Of a DNA stretch of 64,000 nucleotides, positions 10,341 to 20,857 are shown in pieces. Under the pieces are notes generated by a model, which worked only from the letters and a program-made list of their open reading frames with translations, searched no databases and was not told where the DNA came from. How positions within the stretch are numbered: the first letter of the stretch is position 1; the number at the start of each line of letters is the position of its first letter. Both the position numbers and the translations under genes were made by a program. The DNA lies in the NCBI GenBank assembly GCA_036362985.1, contig JAYGXS010000008.1:6999871-7063870 (forward strand), in the 5' to 3' direction. The stretch is from Ligula intestinalis (Eukaryota > Platyhelminthes > Cestoda > Diphyllobothriidea > Diphyllobothriidae).

Positions 10341-11055
10341 ATAGTGGAGACTGTGCGAGTTCTAGGAAGCAGTTCAAAAGAAGAGGATGCGACCAATGGA
10401 ATAATATTTTTATTTTCCTGCCGTTTCGGATTCCGTCTGGAGTCCGTAATCAAAGGTACTGGTAGCATAGTCATAGTCATGTGCAGATAGGGTTGAAACA
10501 TGCACAGGTTGCATGGTATGTATAGTTCATAGTGGTAATTTCTGTGCGCACGATAAGTATTCACTCTTTTAGCCAAAGCTTGGATATTAATCGATGCGGT
10601 ACTGGCTTGACACTTCACGTTGGACGCACTAATTGCCTCAATTGCCTTGTCAGCATTGAATGCGGGCCTAATAATAACGCGAAAATTATGCCGTTGTCGT
10701 CAGAGTTGTTGCTGGGCCCAGCCGTTCCCACGTGACTGATTCTCCTGCTCAGGAAACTTACCAGTACATCGTATGGGACTGCCAAATCATCGCGCTTCTT
10801 GATGGACTGAAGGCCTGAGAACCGTAACACCGGTAACTCGCAGCTCACGCGGCTGTCGCCTCTTGCGAGGATGTCGGCTTCGTCAAACCTTAAAATATGA
10901 CCGGGTCCCGTCAAATGAGCTGCATCCTTCCCCACTGCCGCTACATGCTCGGCCATTCGCTTCGTGGCAATTAATGAGTCAAGTGCGAAGAGTAAAATCA
11001 TCACCACACAAATTAAGACCCAAGCGGTGGCTTAAGGTGTGGACAATTACAGTAC
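10340..11055 (-). mobile_element. PLE 3' fragment (family P4)
   Basis: The minus strand encodes AEHVAAVGKDAAHLTGPGH, DEADILARGD and SIKKRDDLAVPYD, the C-terminal half of a GIY-YIG domain related to family P2 (VAAMRQNDANSQVAAHS...). A hammerhead-like terminus, complement of GACGGAATCCGAAACGGCAGGAAAATAAA, lies at about 10405-10445. The GUC at the expected cleavage position is GGC here. The 5' end shares CACAAATTAAGACCCAAGCGGTGG with 47610 and 32280. Confidence 0.65.
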
Positions 11056-11199
11056 GCACACCCTGAAAACTGTGACAGCTAGTAGTATAGACAGATCGGA
11101 GGATATTGACAATCGTCGATGACCTAAAACTGCAAGTAAACGAGTTCGTACCTTAACAGTTAGGTCGTTAAACGTTGATCAAAAAAGCCGTGAAATCGA

Positions 11200-11265
11200 G
11201 GCACGGTATGACTGGTTGACGAGGGTTAGTAGGCCAGAAATGGCCATTCCAGTCTCCCCTGCTTT
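11200..11265 (+). repeat. SINE body with hammerhead-like motif, degenerate
   Basis: GGTATGACTGGTTGACGAGGGTTAGTAGGCCAGAAATGGCC matches the block at 1790-1830 with several changes (TTGACGA for CTGATGA, GGGTT for GGCT). The tRNA-like head is not visible. Confidence 0.5.
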
Positions 11266-12609
11266 GCCAGCAATACCATCTGTGTATACTATTTAGTTAA
11301 ACTATAGTACGTTACTACAGACACAGTGAATCTAGGTAATTGAGGTAAACAAAGGCGACGAACGTCGGCCAAATAGTTGCTTGTTTTTGAGCAAGCCTTT
11401 TTTGTCAACGCTATTTTTTTAAAGGAAGATACGCTTCATTTTTAAAATGTCACTCCAAAATTTTCATCAAAAACATTCTTCACTGACAATGAATAAAATT
11501 AGCCACACAATTTATACAACACAGGGAAATCACAAACATTATCCCTAATCGCCAAAGACTGCAGTTGTCGACATTGTGGAGAAATGTTCTTGAATAAGTC
11601 ACAAAATCTAGGCAAAATTGGACTTTAGTCAAAACGGTGCTAGCGTCCTGCTCTGATGACCTAACTGTTGTAGGTTAATTAGACTATTTGCAATGGTTTG
11701 TAATGGGTGGCGTAGGCCAACGATGTATATGCAAATGTAGAGAGGAAAAAACGGCTCACTTTAAAAAGTCCAAACAGTCGTATTATTTTATGGTTTTGCT
11801 TCTTAAGCTCACTGAAGAACTTGCGTATTTTAGTGTCCAGTCCAACCGATTTACCGAATTTATGTTGCCCTTTGCAGTAAAGTTAATACTGAAAGCTATA
11901 GTACCAAACAAGCTCTCGCGGAAGATATGGCAGTTATTCACAGCATATTAAGTTTGACCTTTGAAGAAATGGTGGCTCTCAGATTTCAAAAAAAGGTTTA
12001 ATATTATAAAATCCTTAAAGACAGTGAAATTTCACTTCTTAAAGTGACCTGTCTGTCTGTGTATAAATGCTGTATACAACGTACACAACTTGACCCCTAT
12101 TCATTGCACAATATTCTAAGCACACCTTCCTAACACCGTAAATATAGATTATATTTTTCTATAGCTGAGATGAATGCAGTGCGTAGTTTAGGAAACCTGA
12201 ATGCATGTTTACTGAAAGCGTGTAGTATGACCATGAGTTTCAATGAAATCCACGATGTGCTAAAGAGCAGAGACGGTAATGCAGCTCAGTACGAGATTAT
12301 ATTGAAATAAGGTGCGCAAGTGTCTACCTCACTGTAACCCAAACACCGTTGACTGGTGACGAGACCGAAGTCGAAATGACTGAAGCAAGCTTCGAGTGAA
12401 AGGTGTTTTCGCCAATGCAGCCTGGAACATCGCGTAACTTAGCTTTTATTGACAGTAGACGTTGCACTGTCTGCCCTCACTCACCTATAGTAGGTGTCTA
12501 GCCAGACTTTAGTAAGACAGAACCGGTATTGATACTACTTATACTGCTACTTACTAGGGTGTATATGATTTATGGTTTTCGCTGGTATTATCAATAACTG
12601 TTTTGTAAG
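11266..12609. other. Intron 2, no recognised feature
   Basis: Non-coding AT-rich stretch. The longest open frame (11688-11951) shows no motif and no codon signal I trust. Confidence 0.4.
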
Positions 12610-13960
12610 TCAGAAGTGACGCTGATTTAAGTCTGCACTGGGACCATATCCCCTCAGTCTCAACAAGGAATGCGACTCTGGCTTGAGATATTTCGAGTAA
12701 ATGCATGCTTGGGGTCCTGAGCACCGCTGCGTTTGCCTTGGTTTCCGCACTCTCAGCTCTATCCGTCGAGCTGTGTACGTTTTTACTAGGTACGGACTAA
12801 GATACTGTTGTAACAGGTACGTGCCTATGTTAACAGTGCTCATTCCTAGCTAATATCCCCTCAATGTTGGAAAGTACTGGTGTTGGCACTGATGCCACCA
12901 TTTGTCAGAGGTGACGCTGATTAAGCCAACGCCAAGGCTCTCAACAAGGGGTTTGAATCTGGGTTTGAATGCTCCGGTAAAAACATGCTTGGGGTCCTGA
13001 GAATAGCAGCGCTTGCCTTGGTTTCCGCCCGCTCAACTCTATCCATTGAGCTGTATGGATTAAGAGACTGCTGCCATAGGTACGTGCCTATGCTTAAAGT
13101 GCTAATTCCTAGTAATCATGCTTACTAAGGCCAGAAGATCTTATATTATAAGTACTGCCTGCGTGTGCTTTTTAAGGAGTCGCACCCAGTATGCACTCCC
13201 AATCTGTGTGAAGTAATAGTAATTAGCATTTGTATAATAATATAGCGTTTGTAAAGTAATGTACAAGTCCTACTATGTCCTGATGTCATGCATTTTGCCG
13301 TCTTTAGACTACATATAGGTCTACTACAGTATCTATCTGTAGCCTTGACTTTGCAGAACGTCTGCGCATATCCCCTTGCTCCCAACAGGGAGTGTGAATC
13401 TGGGTTAAAGCCATTCCGAGTAAATACCCACCTTCAGCAACTGTCAAGCCACAGTTCTGGAAACCAAGGCTGTTGCTGCTACTACTGCTACTGATATTTA
13501 TAATACTACTAACTGGGGTACAGGTGAGTGGTATTATTGCTGGTACTATTTCTGGCTGTATTATCAGTCAGAAAGTGACGCTGATTATAGTCAACTCTGG
13601 GCTCATGCTTCCAAAATCTCAACAAGAGGTGTAGTAGAACTGGTGCTAGCTCTGACGCTTCCGTTTGTCAGAGGTGAGACCATCATCTTTCTAAATAGAT
13701 GTGCTACAAGTACGGTAACAGAGGACAACGGTGTTGAGACTCCAATAGGCTAAAAACCTTGGACTAGGCTTTGGGCACTCGACTGCACTATGAAAGCCAA
13801 GCAAATCTAAACTAAAAGACTCGACTGCATGAATTAAGAGGTACATTAGTGTCTACACTGAGCAATGAAGTTGCAGCAAGTTTGATTTTAAGGTAACTTA
13901 GATTAGAATTATGCGTAGCTAATAAAGCAAATTTACTGCTGTAGTTAGACGAACTAGGCT
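12610..13960 (+). repeat. Unknown 1.35 kb interspersed repeat family U
   Basis: Collinear in reverse complement with 44780-46060. Shared blocks in order: GTCAGAAGTGACGCTGATTTAA; CCCTGCTCC.AACAGGGAGTG near 13385; GAAACCAAGGCTG; CAACGGTGTTGAGACT; GAAGTTGCAGC...AGAATTATG. Internally, the GTGACGCTGATT and CAACAAGG...TGAATCTGG block is repeated near 12610, 12910, 13385 and 13575. No coding capacity is visible; the class is unknown. Confidence 0.6.
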
Positions 13961-14080
13961 TTAATCAAAGAATTAAAAATAAATGAGCTTGCACGCATCC
14001 TAAGCTTTCATCCGTGCTGATTTGTAAGACATCCGGCGAGAATCCATGTCCGCGAGGCAGATACGACTTTCGTTAATGAC

Positions 14081-14383
14081 TTGCAGTGGACAGACAATAC
14101 TCGTGCCCCTTATGGGGTGCCTATAGTCACTTACGATTGGGTGGCGATCGTAACCGGCTGCGAGTGTGGGCGGGATTTTTTTTCGGCTCAGGCGCTTCTA
14201 CGATTTTATGAACACACAGCGCCCTTCCCACTTGCGGGATACTTGTTGTCACGATTGGGTGACGATCGTAACCCGCCACGGGGGTTAGTCAGGGCACTGG
14301 TGCCAACTCTGACGCTACCGGATACTTCAAGCATTTTTCCCCGTTACAGATTGAAAGCAAGCAAAAACAGCAGAATTTATTAA
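14081..14383 (+). repeat. Repeated quasi-palindromic 27-mer pair
   Basis: TTACGATTGGGTGGCGATCGTAA at 14130-14152 and TCACGATTGGGTGACGATCGTAA at 14249-14271 are near-identical, each with arms TTACGAT/ATCGTAA around a 9-base loop. They are 119 bases apart inside a GC-richer island. Similar blocks are not seen elsewhere in the window. They may belong to a promoter or LTR region, but this is unproved. Confidence 0.45.
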
Positions 14384-14759
14384 TATCAATAAATTTCAAG
14401 ACAGCTCATCAGCTGCTACTTGTCGCTGCATAAGTAAGATAACGAGGACACATAGAGCAGTAGTGAACTTCACAGAATTACTGGCAACAACAAAGAAAGT
14501 AGGTCATGTAAAGAAAGACAAACTATCGATTTTTTAAAATTTAAACCTCCTTTGTAACTGTTTGGCCTGATGAGAAGTTACTGAAAGCGTTCGCTCGCCA
14601 AAATTGTGTTCTGAAAGTAGGTCAGTTTAGAAAATAATCGATAAAGGACAGGACTTTAAGTCAACGTATGGGAAGTAGTGGGTGAGGAAAGTTAACGAAA
14701 AACACTTGGGAATTAAATTAAATGACCAATCAGCAAGGCAATTGGAGGTTGACGACATG

Positions 14760-14950
14760 GTACTAAGGCCATGCGTACTAAGGCCAGCAGAAAGTATGCG
14801 CTTTTTAAGGAGTCGCACCCAGTTTGCACTCTCAATCCGTGTGAGGTAATAGTGATTAGCATTTGGATCATATTCATGTGTTTGTAAATGATGTAAAGTC
14901 TTACCATGTCCTTTTGTCGTGCGGTTAGCCGTATATAGACTAACATTTCT
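14760..14950 (+). repeat. Direct repeat of part of family U
   Basis: GCTTTTTAAGGAGTCGCACCCAG followed by GCACTC, CAATC.GTGTGA, GTAATAGT and ATTAGCATTTG matches 13168-13310 closely in the same direction. It is a partial second copy of the family U end. Confidence 0.6.
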
Positions 14951-15988
14951 GCGGATCATGTTCGTACTACGTTTTTAAAACTCCTGAATAACATGTAGCT
15001 GAATGTTTGTTATGCTGACTATTCCGAGTTAGTACACTTTTTTTGAGACCCAGGGCACATCAGGGCATGGCTCGGTTTCCGCCCTCCCACCTCTGTTCAC
15101 TAGAAGCCGTGTCACAGATTACTAAGTTTGGGCAAGGAGGCAAAGGTAGCTAAGGTAGGCCCACTCATTAATCCGTACTCTCTGCGTTTTTTCATAAAAA
15201 AACGGCATTTATAAGGTTTTATGGGTAAGGAATTAGGACACGCAGTTCAATATACCTTAATAAATGCTACAAGAATTTTTATTTTACTGTACATAGAAGT
15301 GTTGTTGATTTATATCTGCATATTTTCCTAAGGTGTATTATCGTTTAACTTATTGCCGGAAAACCCGATGATGAAACTGCAGGTTTTTTGAGTTTTCCCG
15401 AAAAATTGAAGTGATGGTTAGGAGGTCGTCTACTTCAACTTACCTGAGGTCTAACTTACCGTTCTGGAGTTAGATTAGCATAGTCCGCTGCGCGAAGCGC
15501 CACGCACACCTTCAATTTACATGCGGAACAACTTACTCCCAGCGGCCGCGAGAAGGAACGGCGAAAAAACTTTCACTTTAGTCTTACTTCTAAAAGTTTT
15601 CTTCCCTGCCTATCCTGTTTTCCACCACCCACAACTCTATTGCCAGTCTTTGCAGGACGAACTTGCTGAGACTAGGGGTTTATTAGTGGGCCTACAAAGA
15701 TACTATTGCCGAAGAGCCTGTTAAATTACACTCAAAAAGCACTCTAAGATTCCGTTGAGGGGTATAGGAAAAATACGGAAATTATCGGTTACCTCACTCG
15801 TCCCCTTTTATCTACGGCTCACAGTCCTGAGCGCAGCCAACAGCCACGCAGTGTCGGAAGTCAAGGCTTTGCAAGTGCAATCTACCTGGCAGGCTTTTTT
15901 GGTCTAGAATTTGGACAGCGACTCTGGCAAGCCTTGGAACCCGAAAACATAAAATGTTATGAACTATCATTTTGTCTTGTTTGTGCAG
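14951..15988. other. End of intron 2
   Basis: Non-coding. A frame at 15521-15724 has no splice or repeat support. The acceptor tract TTTTGTCTTGTTTGTGCAG precedes exon C. Confidence 0.4.
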
Positions 15989-16174
15989 ATGTCTCTGTCA
16001 GTCATCGGCCTATGAATGGAAAGCGGAGGCAGGCGGTCTGGCAGAAGGTCTTTTTCCGCGTTGTACACCGCTACCACAATTTCTCAAACCTCCACTCCAA
16101 GGCGAAGACAATTCTACGATTGCCTGTACAGAGCAAGAACTCACCGTCTTTTGTAATACGAATGGTACCTTTGC
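15989..16174 (+). CDS. Exon C of EGF/TSR membrane protein gene
   Basis: Acceptor AG at 15987-15988; donor GTAAGT at 16175. One base completes a Thr codon from exon B and two bases are left over. It encodes residues 200-260. The CLCQ start, further cysteines in PRCTP, IACTE and TVFCNT, and two sequons (NST, NGT) give an extracellular, Cys-rich stretch consistent with EGF-like or similar small disulphide modules, though the spacing is not diagnostic. Its length, 186 bases, equals that of exon E. Confidence 0.8.
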
Positions 16175-16275
16175 GTAAGTCACGTTTAGAATTCGGCACA
16201 GAGGTTATTTGCGAAAATGCTAGCTGTAAATATCGAAATTGGTGAGCATATAGTACAAGTAGGTAGCTATAAACC

Positions 16276-16454
16276 GATCCTTTTCAGTATGCACCCATCC
16301 TGGTTGATACCTTTTTGCGCGATCTTGGAACCCCAAGCAGATGCATTGCAAAGCGAAATGCTGACAATACTCGCTACGTTAAAGTTAAAATGCTTGGGGT
16401 TCCAAGATGTCGCAAAAAGGCATCAAGCAGGATGGGTGCATCCTGAAACAGATC
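16276..16454. repeat. 179 bp foldback with 58-base arms
   Basis: Left arm 16282-16339 and right arm 16391-16448 are reverse complements with about five mismatches (for example, CTTGGAACCCCAAGCA pairs with TGCTTGGGGTTCCAAG). The loop is 51 bases. GATC flanks the arms on both sides (16276-16279, 16451-16454). No other copy is seen in the window. It would form a long RNA hairpin if transcribed within intron 3, about 100 bases after exon C. Confidence 0.8.
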
Positions 16455-16504
16455 ATTGTATAGATACACACTTGTATTATATACTCCCGATCAAAAGCCG
16501 ACAA

Positions 16505-16640
16505 GACGTCGGACTTGTGGCCCAATGGTTAGAGCGTTCGTCTCTGGCCGGAGAGACACGAGCTCAAAACTCGAGCGTGACGGCAATTTCCACTGCTACA
16601 CTGGCGTTAGAATATCCCCGCCCGATGACGGCGAACGAGC
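16505..16640 (+). repeat. tRNA-derived SINE
   Basis: An A-box-like TGGCCCAATGGTTAGAGCG is followed at tRNA-like spacing by a B-box-like GAGCTCAAAACTCGAG. The SINE body GTGACGGCAATTTCCACTGCTACACTGG matches the minus-strand copy at 9850-9890. The hammerhead block is reduced to CCCGATGACGGCGAACGAGCC. The structure is typical of tRNA-derived SINEs. Confidence 0.65.
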
Positions 16641-17939
16641 CAGTAAACGCGTTCGCGATGTCCCTTGTCTTTTTCGGTAAAATACGTTGTTACTTAAACA
16701 TGGCGAGAATATGTTTACTTTCAATAAGTTCTCTGCAGGTCTGGTCATTTATATGATAGAGAAATAAATAAGCTATACTGGCTGGTCAAAATATGTAGTC
16801 CATGGTGGTCTATCGTGGGAAGACCTGGTCCGGGTAACCTATCTATGTTACTAGTTTCGTACGGTTAAATTTCAAACAAAGGTAGTGAGATGTTTGACAC
16901 GAGGGCCTTGAAGGATTTTCTCGACCGATAGCATTTGAGGAAATGGGCTTTCTAGCTGATTTATTCCCAAGAACGTGGTTAAAAGACTGCCAAAGCCATC
17001 GATGCTGACAGCAGGGAATTCAACGGATCTTTCAGGAATTGAGGCAAAGGTTCGTATCCCAAGTATGTGCATAGATCGAGAAGAGGTAGTTTCGATCACC
17101 GATCAAGAAATTCTCGGCCTTTTTAGCGGGAAAAAATCCGACAATGCGTGTTTTTTTCCATGCAGAAGTAGGCCCTATGTCAGGGCAACGCATAGCCAAT
17201 TCGGACATATGGACGCCTTTCTTCACTGTCAATTGGTGCTCGTGGATGCGTGTGGAGACAGAGCTTTCTGTATGGCCACAGTAGATTGTGTCAGCAGCTT
17301 CACATGGTTTTTTGTAGATGGCTTCTTTCTTATTGAGTTAGCCAACCCTATCCTCAAGGTGTACTAGTTGGGTGCGGAAAGTAGCCATCGGTTTCTGCGC
17401 CACTTATATTGGGTGTTCACGCAAGTGTCTTTCAAAGAACTCAGACACGTTCCCCTTATATGTGGAACGTGTCAAGGCCTGTTTTTAAGAGCGTTGTGTT
17501 GTTGTTTTTGCATATTGTTTTATACCTACTGTGGTAGAGTCCTACTTTGGGTCAAGATCAGCAGGCTAAAGCCCTGTGTTTCTTTAATACAGAAAAACGG
17601 TGTAATAGAAAGCATAGAATCTTAGCACTGCAAACAAAAGGAAATAAAAATAAAAATAAGGTTAATAAAAGTACAAAAAACAGAAAGAATTATTGAAAAA
17701 CTCTAATGGTTGGCACAAAAGTGCTCCAAAATCAAAACCTGCAAATATTGGGAAATAATCAAATTAAAAAATAACTAAATAAAAAGCGTAAAGTAAAGCT
17801 AGATAAACTCACTTAACTAAAAAATCATCTAAAACTAACACAGAAATAGAAAACGTAATAATGAACTAAAAACGAAGCTTAAAAGACTAAACTTGAATAT
17901 AGATATGTTAAATAAACTAATTAAATACATGTATATATA
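16641..17939. other. Intron 3, no recognised feature
   Basis: Contains a 130-codon frame (16975-17367) with no known motif. From 17640 to 17940 the sequence is very A-rich (AATAAAAATAAAAATAAG). Nothing is supported as a gene. Confidence 0.4.
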
Positions 17940-18735
17940 TGTATATTCACTAAGAAATGTGCGAACACCGATCGAATAGGCTTCCGAACTAAACAAAGTT
18001 CATGTGGTGGTCAGAGGTTTCCAACGGGTGACCGCCTGCCAGGCCGATTCCGGCCATATCATAATAGCAGTAAAGGGGTATGACAGCCTTTAGAAGTAAC
18101 TTGATACAGAACTGTTTCGGGTTTTATTAGCCTTCATCAGCCAATCATAACCCTGAACACCAGCTGGTCGGACAACACAAACAAACGCACTCACAGACGG
18201 CACAGTTGGTCCACCACTGGAGTATATCAGATGGGTCATAAGCACTTTACCGAAGCGCAGTTCATCAGTGCCTCACCACTTGCCATTTGCTGTCACTGCT
18301 GATTGGGTATATATTCACTCAGAAATGTGTGAACACCGATCGAATAGGCTTCCGAACTAAACAAAGTTCATGTTGTGGTCAGAGGTCCCCAACGTGTGAC
18401 CGCCTGCCAGGCCGATTTCGGCCAAGTCATAATAGCAGTAAGGGGGGTATGACAGCATTTTGGGGTTACTTGATAGAGAACTGTTTCGTGCTTATTAGCC
18501 TTCATCAGCAAATGGCAGGTGACGAGGCGCTGATGAACTGCGGTTCGATGAAGTGCTTATGAACCATCTGATAGACTCCAGTTGTGGACCAACTACGCCG
18601 TCTGTGAGTGCTTTTGTTTGTGTTGTCCGACCAGGTGGTGTTCAGGGTTATGCTTGGCTGATGAAGGCTAATAAGCCCGAAACAGTTCTGTATCAAGTTA
18701 CCCCCAAATGTTGTCATACCCCCTTACTGATATAT
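17940..18735. repeat. Tandem plus inverted SINE-like array
   Basis: A unit starting TATATTCACT.AGAAATGTG.GAACACCGATCG occurs at 17942 and again at 18309 (period about 367). A third partial unit, 18505-18735, is inverted: GGTGACGAGGCGCTGATGAAC, TTTGTTTGTGTTGTCCGACCA and TAATAAGCCCGAAACAGTTCTGTATCAAGTTACCCC mirror 18110-18290. The inverted unit contains CTGATGA (18658-18664), stem GGCT/AGCC and GAAAC (18679-18683). The array therefore includes tandem and palindromic joins of one element. Confidence 0.65.
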
Positions 18736-19049
18736 GTTTATATATGAATATGTTGAATAAACCAATTACAACTTTTGTACATGGTAATTTAAAGTATGCA
18801 CAGCGCTTCGATATGCGTACTGTACTAACCTAAATGAAGAACGATAAGCTGAAACTCAGATAAGTTGAATTATACGACCTTCTAACGATCAGGATTTCCT
18901 TCAGGGATATCCAGAAACCCAACGAACCATGAAGTATAAGTAGGCAAACATGTCCAAATTTCTCACATCCAACAAACTATAACTAAGTAAGAAATATGAG
19001 TAAATCTTTCTGTTTATTAATCGCGCGTTATTTTTGCGAAAACTACATT

Positions 19050-19620
19050 ATTTAAACATACGTTTGTTTTCGATAAATTCTGGTTAGGCCTTTACATTTA
19101 TATGGTAATGAAATGAATAAACTATGGTGGTTGGTGGACAGATGAAGTTTTCTCGTTGTCACGGTGGGGAGAAGGGGGAGGAAGGGGGTGGAGGGGAATG
19201 TTAGGGGAGTTGCGATCAGGATGTCAATGTCTAGACGGCCCAGTGTCCAAGACCGCCGATAAGGTGTGCGTGGCTGGATTTGGGACTTGGTCGTCTCTGC
19301 GGGGACCGTTTCCGAGGCCTGTAGTCCTCTGTGGCTGGCCATGTTACCTAGTTTCGCCCATGAAAACTGCGGCGCCGTGACAAAATCCTTTTGGGCGCAA
19401 AGCACCGGTCGGTGTAGCCTGATGGCGGCCGCCTCTGCCGTCGCCAACAGACGCTGCCCGAGGAATTTTGAGTAGTTTGAAAGCACCTTGTAAATCACTC
19501 GGAAGACCTCTTTGGAATTCACGCGATGGTCTGAGTCTACCAGGTACGCTATAATTGAACTCTTTACACCTTTCAATTGGCTCTTCCCTAACCATGCTGG
19601 TATGTGCTCTTTTACTCTTT
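19050..19620 (-). pseudogene. PLE C-terminal fragment (family P3)
   Basis: The minus strand encodes EHIPAWLGKSQLKGVKSS, SDHRVNSKEVFRVIYKV and AEAAAIRLHRPVLCAQKDF. Each aligns with the plus copy at 47036-47300 (EHLPAWLNKGEVRNINSS, HRVDPNEAFKVIYKV, ESTAIRLMKPVLCTQKN). The 3' region 19052-19100 shares TTTATATGG..ATG and AATTTATCGAAAACAAACG-type sequence with 47460-47510. It is 5'-truncated; the GIY-YIG core is missing. Confidence 0.75.
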
Positions 19621-19826
19621 TGAACAACCGTATGTTCGCCAATTTATCGTCTGACATTTTTAATGGGATTTTTCGCAAATTTAAAAAACGATATTTAATC
19701 AGTTTCTGGGACCCAAAGTACCTTTATTATTATGCTAATAACATTGTCGCATCCATTGTTAATTATCATGGCCTCTGAGAAGTCAGCATTGACGCTTCTG
19801 TCTGTATGTGCATGCGTTCCCTGCAG

Positions 19827-20122
19827 CTGTTACTACACAGTGAATAAAACGCTAGAAGGACCTAGTGCAGAGACCTCGGTTGAATACATAAGGCTTTCAC
19901 CTTGGCCAGTATGTGTCTGTAAGAGAGCCTGGGGTGGAGAGGCCTGTGACCGTCCACGTGACAACTGTCATGAGCCACTGGATTTAACCTATCACTTGGA
20001 TCTCAAGAAACGTCTTGATAGGATGTCCAACCTCCCAGCCTTGATTACTGGTAATTGGCTCTGCGAGGACCATCTGGCTCATGGCGCCTGCATACCCGAG
20101 CCGATCAACCTCGAAAAAAGTG
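19827..20122 (+). CDS. Exon D of EGF/TSR membrane protein gene
   Basis: Acceptor AG at 19825-19826 after GTTCCCTGCAG; donor GTAAGT at 20123. One base completes an Ala codon and one base is left. It encodes residues 262-359. Near the start is CYYTVNKTLEG (a sequon at NKT). Next is VCVCKRAWGGEACDRPRDNC, an EGF-like C-x-C-x(5)-GG-x(2)-C pattern. A longer linker with CEDHLAHGAC follows. The open frame continues about 95 bases upstream of the acceptor but the phase and cysteine pattern favour the splice site. Confidence 0.82.
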
Positions 20123-20149
20123 GTAAGTAGATGTACTGGGCCCCTAAAA

Positions 20150-20740
20150 ACGATACTTATGCATTAAACCGACCTACTTACAAATTTGTAAGTAGGTTTT
20201 ATATTCCAAATTCCTCCCGTTTTTTCATACACCAGCTGTTGGTCCAGTAGGGACTAGATGACGATAATGAACTTCAGAGGGATCTTCGGAAGGCTACCAT
20301 GAACAATAGGCACTTAAGTTAGTATATTTAATGAAAGGCTTTTTGAATTAACAGTGGGAATAACAGCATATTTACACATGTTACATGGGGTGAATGTCCT
20401 AAATCTACTATTTTTTTCACTGATTCGCCATTATTGGGGTAAGCAATACTACTAGAAAATAAACCTCAGTGATCTCATCTGAGGTCAGCGGACACGCCTC
20501 GATATGCATGCGCTCGCCATTGGTCCAGTGCGAGTTAGCGATGATATTAAAATGTACTCTAGCATCCTCGCCCGAGGTTAAGGCACATCCCCCAACTTTC
20601 CTTCGTACTTTTTTATTTTGCAGAATTATTGCCAACTTACTTGCTTCATGGCATGCCCCGACCATCCTCTCTCCTAAAACCAGGTGTTTGTAATACCGAG
20701 GGGCGCGTTTCTCACCGCACTTAGGCGGCTCCAAGACGAA
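20150..20740 (+). repeat. Interspersed repeat family H (plus copy, with perfect hairpin)
   Basis: The left end has a perfect 24-base palindrome, CCTACTTACAAATTTGTAAGTAGG, at 20173-20196. Downstream blocks match 2585-3110 plus and 820-1430 minus: TTGGTCCAGTAGG, CACTTAAGTTAG, AACAGTGGGAATAACAGC, ATGCATGCGCTCGCCATTGGTCCAG, CCCGAGGTTAAGGCACA, TTTTATTTTGCAGAATTATTGC, and CCTAAAACCAGGTG at the right. A hairpin at one fixed end recalls Helitron 3' ends, but no CTRR/TC termini were confirmed. Confidence 0.65.
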
Positions 20741-20857
20741 TTCCTAACTGATCAATAATGTTTATGTGCTTTATGCGTGAAACATTTTCCTGATTGACTG
20801 CTCGACTTCAGTTTAGGACGGCACCATTACAATAGGAAAAATATCACATGGTAATAT

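Noticed and set aside
15521..15724. Possible extra exon in intron 2
   Set aside because: No convincing acceptor/donor pair, and exons B and C already join in phase without it.
16975..17367. 130-codon plus-strand frame in intron 3
   Set aside because: No motif, no codon or cysteine pattern like the flanking exons, and exons C and D join in phase directly.
17940..18735. CRISPR-like array
   Set aside because: Only two long direct units and one inverted unit, no short repeats with unique spacers, and a eukaryotic setting.
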